Positions 12,582-25,590 are shown, counted from the first letter of the stretch. The stretch is DNA of 64,000 bases from Ailanthus altissimus (GCA_946807835.1 OX327690.1:8652501-8716500), one strand, 5' to 3'. Notes: generated from the sequence alone by a model not told the origin. Program-made: numbers and translations.

Positions 12582-12583
12582 GA

Positions 12584-13293
12584 TGATGTGCCTTGATTTA
12601 TAACAAAATTAAATTGCAAAGTTGATGGAGGATAGAACTAAATAGATACCTTGATAAGTCGAATGGACGCCACAAGGATCAGTTTAGGGTTTTGACGCCA
12701 CACTCTTGATGATCAAAGAGTGATAAGTCAGCAACTATCTTCAAGAGTTGAAAAACTTGAGAAGACAATTTTGAGAGAGAAATAGCTCTTCTATTTCGTG
12801 CTTCCAATTTCAAAATGAGGCAACTGCCTCTACAAGACTTTTACATGCCTTATATAGGCTTACAAAATGAGGTGAAACCCTAATGTTACCTAATAAGCTT
12901 AAAAAGGCCCAAAATAAGCCCAATATGACTTAACAATTTAAAACAAAACTAAACAAGTTCAAAATAGCCCAAATACATAAAAGTAGTAACATAAGAAGTA
13001 AATAAAGCCCAATAGCATGAAAAGAAAGCCCTTAGCTGCTTCTTAAAGCCCAACGTCACCAAACGTCTCTAAATCACGTCCCAATCTCAAATTGAAGACA
13101 AATAAATACATTTAGCTCGTTTCCATTCAGATCGCAAGCTTCTAATCCCATAGAAGCTTCAATAGCTCCAATTTGACTACTTATGGCTCTTTGAAGCTGT
13201 TTAGCCTTAGCCCTTGTTATTGGACCATCTGAAATCTCCTTTACGCTCAGCTCGCCTTCTTGAGTTGATTTAGAACCTTCATGATGCACATCA
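12584..13293 (-). repeat. 5' LTR of gypsy element III
   Basis: 710 bp, identical by eye to 8612-9321. Because it duplicates the LTR, it also carries an orphan copy of the polyprotein tail (13074-13289), which is not a separate gene. Confidence 0.95.
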
Positions 13294-13298
13294 ATTAT

Positions 13299-14271
13299 GA
13301 GCGGTCAATTTTCTTTAAGAGTTAAAGAAAATAATAAATTTGTAAATTTTACAAATTAAATGTTCAAAAGATGATTAGTATGGATCAAGGATAAAGATAT
13401 AATTAGAGAGGTTAATGGACATTTGACCTAACTGTAATTATAAACACTTGTGGATGATTAATTTATATGGAATGGTTATTAAATGGACAAAGACAATTTT
13501 TTGTTTTATAATTTATCTGCAAAATTAGGAGTTCAATTTTATATTTTTAGTAGAGTAATATAAAATTAATAAATAAAATTATGTTAATTTAATTTATTAG
13601 AGTTTAATTTTATAGGTCTATAAAGTCCCCATATTGGCACCATAAACACTGAAATGAACTATTGAATTAATTGTTAGATCTAAAATATCAATTGGTCCAA
13701 GTTTAATTTGATTAAACTTATTATGACCAATTAATTAATTTGATTGGCCATGTTTAATTTGATTAAATTTGATGGGCTCAATTCATAATAGATATGAAAT
13801 TAAATACATAATTAGATTATTTAATTAAGTTAAATAATTAGATAATTATGAATTATCTAAATTATTTAATTAAAGATAATATTGGATATTATATTTATCC
13901 TTTTAATTATCTAATTAAAATAATATAAAGATATTATTTTACTCTAATCCTATTAGGATTAAGAGTTTAGATAACATAATGATTCTTATACTATAAAAAG
14001 AGGTTTTAAAACTACTTTTACGTATTCTTTGATTAGTACTTCTTTTGGGCTAAACTTTTCTAAAGAGAAAAATTTAGAATATAGATTTTAGATTTTCTAC
14101 AATTTATCTACTTGTCCACGCGAGTAGTTAATTGGTGAGAGATACAGCGTCGCAGATTTGTTGGTGTTAACAGAAAACATCCGTAGAAATTCGTGATTGA
14201 GGCATTTTTTTCTTATACCATATTGTTGCTAAATTAAAATAGACACAAAAAATTTTTAAATCGCTCCTGCA
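13299..14271 (+). repeat. 5' LTR of copia element II, second part
   Basis: It continues from 8611 after the gypsy insertion and matches 20252-20814 with a block of about 360 bases absent from the other LTR. It ends GCTCCTGCA just before the degraded PBS at 14274. Confidence 0.88.
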
Positions 14272-14289
14272 ATTAGTATCAGAGTTAGG

Positions 14290-16164
14290 CTCATGTCTAT
14301 ATTAATTTAGTAATTGTGAACTTTATTTTTATGTTCTTGATGGGTAGGCATATGTTAATAGTCTGTTTTTTTTATGAGATGAATGGTTATAAATGGATTG
14401 ATGGTATTGGTCATTAATTATATGGTCTTTTGGATTTAGAATTAATTATATCAATTTTTGTAAACCATATAAGGTATAAAGTTTTTTTATTTTTGTAATA
14501 AAAAAAGCAAAAAAAATGAGTTTTTAAGAAAGAAAAGAGAAAAAAAGCAACTCCCTCCGAGGGAGCTGCATTTGCACACAGCTCTAAGAGCTGTGTGCAG
14601 TTTGTGTGAAAGAGGATTGCCATATTGTTGGGTAAGCATGGCCTTCAGGCTATGCCTAGCAGGCCCAATTGCAGGCTAAGCCCGCGGTGGTCTCAACAGC
14701 CACTGCTTCATGCAGTGGCTAAACAAAGAATTTGGGCCTACCAAGTGGTTTAACAACCACTTTTTTGAACAGTGATAGGTTGAATCACTTGAGCCTACCA
14801 AAGGGTAGGCCCAACAAAAACCAATAGCAATTAATAATAATAAAAAAAATTATATAATATATAATTATATTTTATTAGGATAATAAAATATAATTATCCT
14901 GATAAAATATAATTATATGAGATATAATTATATTTTATTAGGACAATAAAGACTACTCAAGGAGAAAAGGTTACAAAAAATTCAAGATTGTCTTTTAATT
15001 TTTGTATTTTCTTTTCTTTTTCTGAAAATCTAAAAGACTCAGTCAATATTATTATTTTATATTATATTTCATGCGATGATTTATATTATAAAATATGTCC
15101 ATGCCATTTAGATTTGAGATGTACTTACTCAATGCATTATAACATGTCATGAATACATGTGTCATTATTTTATTTTTTTACGAAAATTATTTTAGTTTTG
15201 ATTTAATAACATTGACACATAATATACCAATTAGTTATTAGATTTAATTAAAATAGTTTTAATTTATCTAATAAGAAATTATTTTTTTAATTAGATTAAA
15301 ATTAATTAATTCCATAATTGGTATAAACAATGTGAATTAGATTTAATTATATTAAATTCGGTAATTCACATTGAACTAACTAAGCATATTATAATAAATA
15401 GTTTATTAAAATTATAAGTCTTAGTTATTTATAATTAATTATATTTTTAGTGTAAAAATCTAGTAATTTATTTTAAGTGTTAATAGGATTAGATTCTAGA
15501 AACACTTAAAATGAAACCTAGTGATCAATAATTGACAAGCAGTAATAGTTTTTTCACTATGATTATAAAATATGAGATATTTTATAACATAAAACCCTAC
15601 AACCTAAAATAGTAAGTGGGAGAGGGTTAAATGATAATTTGACCCATGGTCTACATCGTTAGTTTAACAACGTGAGATTTAAGCGGCACCTTGTAACAAC
15701 TTTATTTTCGTTCTCCCTACGGAGGGTGTCCGTTTAAATCAATATCAAGGTTAACTTTCAAGAGATAGGATTTTTGGATGTATTTCTAAATTGACATACT
15801 CTATGGCGGCAACTTTAGAGTTAAGTTTAAGGAATCCGAAACGATGCGTCAAACTTACATAAATATAATTATATAGATAATTATATTTAGACCAAAATAA
15901 ACAGTAGTTAATTAATATAGAAGTTATGAGATAACTTGAAAATATTAATTAATTGAGATTGTCTTAGTCTAATGTGAAATTGATTTGACCTGCCCTACGA
16001 GGCATATTAATTTTGGTAAATTGGATTATCGTAATATAGAAATTTTTCTAAGGTTTTTACCTCTGTTCTTTTGCATCATGCATCATGTTTAAAGTATTAT
16101 ACCATAAGTATGATGATATTTGAGTATGAATGATTTAGTTCATTTATTTATTATTTTTAGCAAA
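14290..16164 (+). other. Leader of copia II with strong hairpins
   Basis: This is a non-coding stretch between PBS and gag. Two adjacent hairpins are visible: CTCCCT/AGGGAG at 14551-14566, and GCACACAGCTC/GAGCTGTGTGC at 14574-14598. A further AT-rich palindromic stretch at 14855-14950 repeats ATAATTATATTTTATTAGGA in both orientations. No protein-coding sequence is seen. Confidence 0.6.
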
Positions 16165-19100
16165 ATGACAAATCCCTTGATCACAATATTATCCAATGAC
16201 AAATTAACTGGCGAAAATTTTGTGAAATAAAAAAGTAGAATGAACATCTTACTCGTCTCTGAGAACTAAAAGTTTGTCCTCACTGATTGCTACCCTCCAA
16301 GGCCTGCTCTTAATGCTTCACAAGAAGCTAAGGAGCAATATGATCGTTGGCTTGATGCTGATAAAAAAGCTTGTTGCTACCTATTAGTAGGCATGTCTAA
16401 AGTGTTTAGCAGTAAGCATGAGAAGATAAAAATTATAAAAAAAATGTGGGATTCACTTCAGGCAATATTTGGGCAACCTTCTGAGAAATCCCAGCATGAT
16501 GTAGTGAAAGTTGTTATTAATGCCATGATGAAAATGAAAGAAATGGCTTATCTGTTAGGTAGTTGACTCTGGGACCACTAATCATATCTGTTCTTCTTCA
16601 TAAATAATTGATTCTTCTCGGACATTGTAGATGTTGAGTTTACAATGCGAATGGGTACCGGGGCCATTGTTTCAGCTAAAGCAGTAGGAGTAGTTAGGCT
16701 TAAGTTTAGGGATCATTTTTTAATTTTGCAAGACGTTTATTAAATTCTTAATTTTAGACGGAATTTAATTTTTGTCTCTAAATGTTTAAAACATTGATAT
16801 TCTATTTCTTTTAATAAATATTCAATTTTATTTCTAGAAACAGTTTGAATATATGCGTCGGTAATTTAGAGAATGGTCTTTATATCATACGGCCAAAAAC
16901 ATAAACACTGCTCAATATTGAAATGTTTAAACTGGAACAACCAAAACCCAAGAAACAAAAGATTTCTCCTGATGATAAAACATTCATTTGGTATCTTAGA
17001 TTAGGTCATATTAACCTAAACAGGATACAACGATTAGTAAAGGATGAACCCTTAAATAATTTAAGGGTTGATAGTTTACCAGTTTGCGAATCTTGTTTGG
17101 AAGGTAAAATGACTAAAAGATCTTTTACTAAAAAAGGCAATAAAGCCAAAGAACCTTTAGAATTAGTACATTCAGATGTATGTGGTTTGATTAACGTATA
17201 AGTTAGAGGAGGATACGAATATTTTGTCACTTTTATTAATGATTGTTCTCATTAGGGCTATGTATATTTAATGCACAGAAAATCGAAAAGGTTTGAAAAG
17301 TTCAAAGAATTCTGAGCCAAATCTAAGAAACAACTCAATAAGTCATTAAAAGCACTTTGATATGATCGAGGAGGTGAATACTTCGATACTAAATTTGAAG
17401 ATCACCTGAAAGAGCACAGGATTATATCCCAACTTATTGCTTTAGGAACACTACAACAAAATAGTATTACCGAAAGGAGAAATAGAACGTTACTAGACAT
17501 GGTGAGATCCATGCTTAGTTTCGTATCATTACCTGTTTCCGTTTGGGGATATGCATTACAAATAGCAATGTATATTCTTAATATAGTACCATCTAAGTCA
17601 ATTTCTAAAACACCCTTAGAGTTGTGGAATGGGTATCCAGTACATGTGCTAAAAGGAAAGACTAGAAAGTTGAAACCACGTTCAGAATTATGCTTATTTA
17701 TAGGCTACCCCAAAGAGACAAGAGGTGGTTTCTTTTATAAGCCTCAAGATAATAAAGTATGTGTATCAACAAATGATACTTTTCTTGAGGATAATTATAT
17801 AAGAGATCACATACCTTGAAGTAAAGTTGTTATCGAGGAACTATCCGATGAAGTTAGACCTCAATAACTGGCAATTGTTGTTGTTTCATAAAGTCAACAA
17901 ACCATGCCTATTTGTTAGAATACACCACTGCCACTTAGGCATAGTGAGAAGGTAGTAAGACCACCCATACGCTACACTTTAATTGGAAAAGCACAAGTTG
18001 TAATCTTCAATGACAGTGTAGACGATCCATTGACATACAAACAAGCAATTTAAGATTCTAACAAGGAAAAATGGCTTGAGGCCATGAATCTCGAGATGGG
18101 GTCAATGCACTCTAACTCAGTTTGAGAGCTTGTAGATCGACGCAAAGGATTTAAACCCATTAGGTACAAATGAGTCTATAAAAGAAAAAGAAAAGTAGAT
18201 GGAAAAGTGAAAACTTTTAAAGCAAGGCTAGTGGCAAAAAGTTATACCCAAAAGGAGGGAGTTGACTATGAGGAAACTTTCTCGCCAGTAGTCATGCTAA
18301 AATCTATTCGCATTCTTTTATCCCTTGCCACTTGTTTAGATTACAAGATTTGATAAATGAACGTCAAGACTGCTTTTCTGAATGGCAATCTTGATGAAAC
18401 CATTTACATGGTTCAACTAAAGGGTTCATAGTACAAGATCAAGAGAAAAATGTTTGCAAGCCGCAGAGGTTTATTTATAGGCTTAAGTAAGCATCTAGAT
18501 CTTGGAATATAATATTTGATCAAGCTATCAAGTCTTATGAATTTGAGCAAAATATTGATGAAGCTTGTGTATACAAATACATCAATAAGGGCAAATTGAT
18601 TTTCTTAGTTCTTTGCATTGATGATATTCTTCTCATTGGGAATAATAAAGAAGTATTATTGGATGTAAAGAAATGGTTAGCTAAGCAATTCCAAATAAAA
18701 TATTTGGGAGAAGCAAGTTATGTTCTTGGGATACGAGATCGTAAGAACAAACTCTTAACTCTGTCTCAAGCATTATACATAGATAAGATCCTTGTAAGAT
18801 TTTTGATACAGAATTTCAAAAAAAAAGATAATTTACCTTCTTGCCATAGAATTCACTTGTCTAAGACACAATGTCCTAAGACACCTCAAGACGAAGAGGA
18901 TATGAGATGGATACTCTATGCCTCTACAGTAGGCAACCTAATGTATGTCATATTGTATATTATGCCTGATATTTGCTATTCGATGGTATAGTCAGCCAAT
19001 ATCAATCCAATCCAGGATATGATTGCTGGGTTATGGTAAAGCATATTCTCAAATACTTACGGAGAGCGAGAAACTATACGCTTGTCTATTTTGGTAAGAA

Positions 19101-19421
19101 TTTGATCTTATTCAGATACATTAATTTTGATTTTCAATCTGACTTAGATTCATGAAAATTAATGCCTGGATCAGTGTTCACTCTTGGTAGTAGAGCCATT
19201 GTATGGAGAAGTATAAAGCAATCATGTATGTTAATTCAGCCATAGAAGGTAAATATGTAGCGGCTTGTAAAGTAGATAAAGAAGCAGTATGCCTTCTCAA
19301 ATTCTTATCAAATCTGAAAGCTGTTCTAGATATAAATAAATCTCTCATGCTTTATTGTGATAATAGCGGTGCAGTGGCGAATTCCAAAGAACCAAGAAGT
19401 AAAAGAGGAAAGCACATATAA
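16165..19421 (+). pseudogene. Copia gag-pol pseudogene (element II)
   Basis: Gag starts MTNPLITILSNDKLTGENF at 16165, with stops near 16228 and 16267. It breaks off near 16560 directly before the protease box VDSGTTNHIC, so the zinc knuckle is deleted. GAG-pre-integrase with LGHI and C..C is at 16923-17201. The integrase core follows (YDRGGEY, then LLDMVRSMLSF and ELCLFIGYP). Reverse transcriptase shows [18 protein letters not shown] near 18222-18276 and CIDDILLIG in place of YVDDILL at 18614-18640. RNase H has YCDNSGAVA at 19354-19380. There are more than ten stops or frameshifts, so the element is dead. Confidence 0.88.
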
Positions 19422-19594
19422 AGTAAATACCACGTGATCAGGGAGATCGTTCACCAACAAGATGTCATGGTAAAAAGTCATAAAGTAACCATGCTGATCC
19501 TTTTGCAAGGACTCTTCCTGCTGCTAGTTTTGAGAGTCACTTATGGTCTAGGGACATGACACATGTCTCACCTACTTTAGGAAAAGTGGAAAAT

Positions 19595-20814
19595 TATTAT
19601 AAATGTGTCGTAAAAGCATGATTACTTTTATTTAGATACTACTGAAAATAATTAATAGAGGTTATTTATTTAATATTATATTTATAATTATGATTATTTT
19701 ATTCAAAAATCATGACATTCCTTTATTATTATATGTAACCTTAAATTTAGTATATAGTAGTTATATACGAGAGGATTAAGTTTAAGTATAATAATCTAAA
19801 CTTATTCTTAATCTAAATGAAGACAGAAACTGCATTTTGATAAACTATAAGTGCGGTCCATTTATATATTGTATAAAATAATCTTATCCGGATCAATCTA
19901 TGTGTTGACATAGAAAATGGAGACACTTTATATAATATTGATTATATAGGACTGGATCACAATAAAATTAATTCTTTATTAATCTCCGTTAGTAAAAAGA
20001 ATTTATTTTATCACAATATAATCATATATTGATTAATCTTAATCTTGGGTGATTAATGAACTCCTATTCATTGAGTTATGTTTATTAATTTACAAGGAAA
20101 AGACCATAAAAGATTTTCAGTTAATTACTAAGGTTTTTTTTTTTAAATGTAACAAAATTGATGGCTAGAAACATTTCTCACAGATATGAAATCCACTCCT
20201 TCCAAAAGAAAGTTAGATAAGTTGTTTCCTTGATAATTGATTTTGGTCTTGAACATTATGAGCGTTCAATTTTCTTTAAGAGTTAAGAAAAATAATAAAT
20301 TTGTGAATTTCACAAATTAAATGTTCAAAAGAGGATCAATGTGAATTAAGGATAAATCTATAATTAGAGAGGTTATAATTTAATTTAATTTGATAGATTC
20401 AATCAATTACTGTCCCAATCTATAATAGATATAAAATTAAATAAATAATTAGATAATTATGAATTATCTAAATTATTTAATTAAAGATAATATTGGATAT
20501 TATATTTTTCTTTTTAATTATCTAAATTAAAATAATATAAAAAATATTATTTTATTCTAATCCTATTAAAATTAAGAGTTTACATAATATAAGAATTTTT
20601 ATATTATAAAAAAAATTTTAAAACCACTTTTACGTATTTTTTTATTAGTGCCTCTTTTAAACTAAATTTTTCTATAGAGAAAAATTAAGAATACAGAATT
20701 TAAATCTTCTGCATGATAGATTTGTTAGTATTAACAGAAAATATTCGTAAAAATTTGCGATTGAAGTATTTTTTTATACTATTATTTTTTAAAATTAAAA
20801 TAGACACAAAATTT
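19595..20814 (+). repeat. 3' LTR of copia element II
   Basis: It matches the 5' LTR with many substitutions, an internal deletion of about 360 bases near 20370 and loss of the last ~14 bases. It spans the empty site of gypsy III at about 20251. Confidence 0.88.
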
Positions 20815-20818
20815 TTGA

Positions 20819-21027
20819 GATAACCTATGGGAACCAATAGCCATTGTGACAAACAGAACAACTGGCATGGCAATTGGAATCCCACCGATGATAAGTACAA
20901 GAAGATTGTCGACTTCAGGTAGATAATCCCGATCTTGAATTGGGTACATAACAATAATCTCTGTTATCATTCCCACAACAATTGAGCAAATACAAAAATT
21001 TTCTATTGTAGTTAAGACCTACATATC
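20819..21027 (-). pseudogene. Plasma-membrane H+-ATPase fragment, copy A, membrane-segment exon
   Basis: The minus strand reads [20 protein letters not shown], then [20 protein letters not shown], then [24 protein letters not shown]. This is the transmembrane 3-4 region of plant plasma-membrane H+-ATPases, with the PIAMP motif intact. The exon is open through the window-visible part but ends at the junction with copia element II. Upstream and downstream exons are partial, so this is a pseudogene piece, not a gene. Confidence 0.88.
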
Positions 21028-21104
21028 AACATGGAATTAGAATCATGAAACAGCAAAGCCTGATAAGTCTAGAATAAGGATTTTTAAATGTTTATCTCCC
21101 TACC

Positions 21105-21270
21105 TTTTAGAAGTGGCCAACTTTGTTAGTGGTATCAATAAGGTGAGCAACTTGTCCAAAGAAGGTATGAACACCTGTGGCAATGACCACAACTTCACTC
21201 TCTCATTGCTTGCAGGTAAAGCCAGAGTACACACCATCTCTGAGGCCTTTTATAACAATTTCATTTGAAA
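21105..21270 (-). pseudogene. Plasma-membrane H+-ATPase fragment, copy A, preceding exon
   Basis: The minus strand reads LRDGVYSGFTCKQ, a stop, [20 protein letters not shown] and [11 protein letters not shown], corresponding to the actuator-to-membrane linker of H+-ATPases ([18 protein letters not shown]). A GT donor follows it. No further upstream exons are recognisable to the right. Confidence 0.82.
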
Positions 21271-22480
21271 TGTTACCATTCTAAGAATTTAAACATGTAT
21301 CACCTTGTCAATATAAAAATGAAGCTGTTACTCAATCACACATTGTGGTCTGCCTGATGAAACCATTGATGTTTACCAACAGATGATCCAAGGAGAGGGG
21401 AAGCCCAATGCAATTATCATTATAAATCTCTGCTTGGTTTAGTTACTATTATAAATGATGTTGATGAATTTGTTTTTCTTTAATTTAAATATAATGTTGT
21501 AAATGATTTTTGTTAATTTATTTTATAATTATTTTTAAAAAAATGATATATTATTAATATTAATGATTTAAAGAAAAATTTTAATAAAATCAAAAAAGAA
21601 ATTATCATGTAAAAGGGTATGATTGTAAAGTTAACTTTATTATTAGGGGTAATTGATTTATTCTCTAACAACTGGTGCAAATTTCTGAAACTTATGAGTT
21701 TTACTAAAATTAAACTTTATCTCAAAATTATTCAAGTTTATATCCCATATTTATAATATGGTATCAGTATAACCTTGGCAAGTGAAGAGATCTTGATAAA
21801 GTGTCCTCATGTTTATTAACTTGATTCTTCTTTATTTTATATTTAACATGACTATGTTGTACTCTGTAATTACTTTGTCATTAAGTTTGAATCTTTCACA
21901 TCAAAATATAAGTCTAAACTTACATAATTGGTTATATTATTTTATGTTTACACATTCTTAAACTAAATGTTTTGATATTTCTATATCTATACGTATTGTT
22001 ATTCTTATCAACTTCTCAGTTGAATTTAGTGCTTATTGTTACTTTAAGTAATATAAATCATCAATATCATTAGATATTATTGTGGCAAATATGAAGTTTA
22101 CAAAACAAAAACAGTGAAGCAGTGAAATCTAAAAATTAACCTCAAATTAGAGATAATTGGAACTTAAAGTTCTAAATTCAATATATCGGAATTACATATT
22201 TGTGAGAAATATTATATATAAATTGCTTTTTGAAAGGCCAACATCTTATAGTGAATTATTAGTTGATCTAAAAGTCCAAGAAAGACTACCATCACCAAAG
22301 GAATATATACAACTAAAAACAAGATCATAGATATGATGCTAAATGTAATTCTGATTTATTTAAAATTACCTCATAACTGAATTGTATGGAGAATTTTATA
22401 CCTCATACATGAATATCAATAACAGGAATATTGACTTTAAATTTATATGCATAATCAAGCTCATGTTTTTTGGATGAAAA

Positions 22481-24589
22481 ATAAATAATGAGAATACTAA
22501 AAAAAACAGTGTGTTTTTTTTTTATAGAAATTCGGTGTTATCACAAATTTATGATAAATTCTATCACAAAATAATTTTTATCAATAATTTATGATAAAAA
22601 ATAAATCTATCACTAATTTGTTATAGATTCTTTCATAAATTTATAATAAAATTTATCATAAATAAAGTGTTATATAATAGTGATAAAAATATTTTTTTAA
22701 AGGAATAAAATAATCTGACATGACTATTATAAATATGACATGGTAGTTGAATTTTTTAAAACAAATTAATAAAACCTGACGTGGTAATTAAAATAATTGT
22801 TTTTGGAAAACAAAAATTAATAAAACATGACGTGGAAATTATAAAGCCGATGTGGCAACTAAAAAATTTATTTTTAAAAAATAAATAACAAAACAATAAG
22901 CTCTTAATCATGTCATATCTTAAGCATATACATGCACGACATAAGTAAACATATAAAGATAGGTCTCATCATAAGATACTTGGCACGACATTGATATTTA
23001 GTATTTGGACAAGAATTTTAACTGTAAGTAGTACTTTCAATGAAATAATCAAATGCTGATAATAAATCATACCAACAATAAACTTTTTTTTTTATTGACT
23101 TATTGCATACACGAAAACTTGATATTATCACATATTTAATATTACAAATATGCCTATTGTTTGGCTAAAAAATAATCTTTATTTAGGTCAATTACTTTTC
23201 GCATAAATAATAAACATATTCATCTTAATATATCCCAAAATAAGTAAATATACACAACAGAGATTAATTTGGTAACATGTTATTTCAATTAATTTATTTT
23301 AAAATATAAGACAAGCAATGCAAAGGAAAATAAAAATAAATAAAACACCTATAAATAAAATGATTAAGTTTTTCTTATACACTATAGTGGTACATGGCGC
23401 TAAGGCCACTATGGTTGTAGCAATGCTAATAGTTGAAAATAGGTCAATGATTGTTAAATCAAATTTAAATTAGTCAAATTTTAGATTAGATCTCTATGAA
23501 TTAGGCTGAGTCAACCCAATTATTTTATAAACAACTAAAAAACTCTTAAATATTGATCTTAATTTTCTAATTTCAGATTTGTAAATACAAAAAATGGTCT
23601 ACAAATAAATTTAAGTCAAAATTAATACTTATTTGTAAATTTCTTAAAGTTTTTAGGTCAAAACATAATTACCCAAAATTAGAGGGGCCTGAATAAGAAT
23701 AGCCATACTATTGTTCTTGTTTACAAATATTATATGTATGAATTGCAATCTTTTCTAATTAAAATGTAATTATCTAAATATTGAAGGGGCTATTTATAGT
23801 TGACATATAATTAACAAAACTAAAAGAAGTGTATATAACATTACCGAACAGAGCCCTAATCCATCCCCTTTTCTCATATTATCCTGCCGCCAACTTTCTT
23901 TTCTTATTTACTAATAAAAAATTTAAAAAATAAAATTCTAAATTATCAAAATGGAAAAAAATATTAAATTAAAGGTGAATTTTAATATTTTTCTCTTTTA
24001 ATTCTTTAAATTAATAATCCTTAATAAAATTTAAGCCATCAAATCATTATGAAAGTCATAAACTTAATTTTGTTTTTCAATAAAATCATAAAAATTCATA
24101 TATATAATATTTTTGTTCTAAATAACCCTATGAAAAAAAGATATTCAAAACATAAATATATATGTGAACTTTTACAACATGTAAATTCTTATTCTAATTA
24201 AAAATAAAATTTATAAGAACTTTTTAAACATTATATAATATATTAAAATAAATAATGCATTAACAAAAGAGAAAATAGAGACTTAAGACAGTTTTAGTGC
24301 TTGGCATAATTGTAAAAGAGTGTCATGAAATACTTAAATGTCAAGCATAAGCGTAACAAAGTACTGGATAAATCTTTTAAGAGCTTATTTATTATTTTAT
24401 TCATTAAATTTCTCTTATTAAAATTTTTTGTATATAAAAAAATTAAATAAAATAAAATTTTAATAATCTACTATGAACGTAAACGTTTGTTATTTAACTA
24501 CATATTTTTTATAATTTATGTAATTGATTACTATCTCTGTTATATAATTGATCTTATTTATTTTTATTTTACTTATAAATAAAGTAGCG
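22481..24589. other. AT-rich intergenic stretch with short repeat blocks
   Basis: No gene is seen. 22535-22690 holds an array of short palindromic units around ATTTATGATAAATT and TATCACAAA. 22725-22860 holds four degenerate units with (T)GACATGG/TGACGTGG/GATGTGGCAA spaced by about 50 bases. The remainder is plain AT-rich sequence with no domain, RNA gene or clear terminal repeat. Confidence 0.5.
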
Positions 24590-24769
24590 CATAAAAACCT
24601 AACAAGTAGAATCAGTAGTGGATAGGTGCTAAAATTGATTCTTGCAATATAGTTTTATTGGTACAGATGACTTACCTGCATAAAAACCTAACAAGTAGAA
24701 TCAGAAGTAATCAGATAGGTGCTAAAGCTGTTTCTTGCAATAGAGTTTTATTGGTACAAATGATTTACC
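24590..24769. repeat. Tandem duplication of an ~89-bp unit
   Basis: Two units starting CATAAAAACCTAACAAGTAG lie at 24590-24678 and 24679-24769, differing by a few substitutions and a short insertion. A 135-codon open frame (24658-25065) begins inside it. That product is unrecognised and has no supporting features, so it is not called a gene. Confidence 0.8.
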
Positions 24770-25189
24770 TGATCAAATATATGTATTATACCTCTCTTAC
24801 AATCCAAGTCATAAATCAACAAGGAATTTCATTCTCTCAGGCAACGCCATATGTGACATACACCAAGAAAATGTGTTCTTCTCATGGTATCCTATGTAAA
24901 ATGCTAACATGCCTCAAAAGTCAAAATGAGCGAGTGGAATTGGTCCAAACGATTGACACCTGTATGATATATATTAGTTTAGATGTAAAATATATAAAAG
25001 AAACAGAAGGTTGGGCACAGCTTCAAATAATTCAAGAGACGGATAGCATGCTTAACCAAGTCTGACCCCCTATTTAAAGGTCTTCATAGTTTGCCATTCA
25101 GTGTTTTCAGTTGATCAATTATAAAGATTACGATTGTGAATTAGCATATCATGCTTAGAAATTCTGATCTCATGAGTTTCTAATTCAAT

Positions 25190-25590
25190 TGTATAAGAAT
25201 TCAATCATTTAATTTAAATTAATTAGTATTTATAAAATAAATTAAATAATTTAATTAACTAAATTGAAATTTAATTCAATCATTCAATTTTAATTAATTT
25301 ACATTCATGTAATGAATTAAATTATTCAATTGAATTGACTGAAATTATAATTAAATTGTATAAAGATTCAATCATTTAATTTCAATTAATTGGTATTCAT
25401 TGAATAAATTTAACAATTCAATTATATAAGGATTTGATTTCATTTTCAATTCATTTGTATTAATCATGGGATAAATTAACTAATGTAGTTGACTAAATTG
25501 AAATTATAATTCAATTGTATATAGATTCAATAATTTAATTTCAATTAAGCTATATTCATAAGATAAATTAAATAATTGAATTATTCTTAT
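25190..25590. repeat. AT-rich degenerate tandem repeat, ~80-bp unit
   Basis: About five units with GATTCAATCATTTAATTTCA, then AATTAATTGGTATTCAT and GAATAAATT start near 25196, 25278, 25365, 25436 and 25523. It is very AT-rich, with no coding potential. Confidence 0.65.

Larger units (their letters stand above)
8612..13293 (-). mobile_element. Gypsy element III, young, CRM-like, internally deleted and rearranged
   Basis: Two 710-bp LTRs bound the element. I see no difference between them on a base-by-base read. The target duplication ATTAT lies at 8607-8611 and 13294-13298, and the uninterrupted 3' LTR of element II gives the empty site. Coding is on the minus strand: gag, then a rearranged reverse-transcriptase piece, then RT end, RNase H and integrase. 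A large part is missing (rest of gag, protease, RT N-terminus). LTR ends are TGATGTGC and GCACATCA, a perfect 8-bp terminal inversion. The polyprotein tail runs into the 3' LTR, as reported for group A CRM elements; the CRM assignment is inference. Confidence 0.93.
7952..20814 (+). mobile_element. Copia element II, full-length but decayed, with gypsy III nested in its 5' LTR
   Basis: The 5' LTR is 7952-8611 plus 13299-14271 and the 3' LTR is 19595-20814. A degraded primer site (TAGTATCAGAGTTAGG, 14274-14289; tRNA-Met type) and a polypurine tract (AAGTGGAAAAT, ending 19594) flank the internal region. Compared with copy B of the host segment, the right junction has lost about 14 bases of LTR and about 18 bases of flank, so no target duplication survives. 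The 3' LTR also lacks about 360 bases that the 5' LTR has. Confidence 0.88.
20815..22480. repeat. Segmental duplication, copy A, right part
   Basis: Collinear with 28533-30086 and, after the LINE, 33466-33600 of copy B. Similarity fades at about 22480 / 33600. It includes two H+-ATPase exon fragments (minus strand) and otherwise non-coding AT-rich sequence. Confidence 0.88.

Noticed and set aside
13074..13289. Apparent small minus-strand gene
   Set aside because: It is the LTR copy of the gypsy III polyprotein tail, identical to that ending at 9102.
24658..25065. 135-codon ORF
   Set aside because: Starts within a tandem duplication, has no recognised motif and no plausible gene structure around it.
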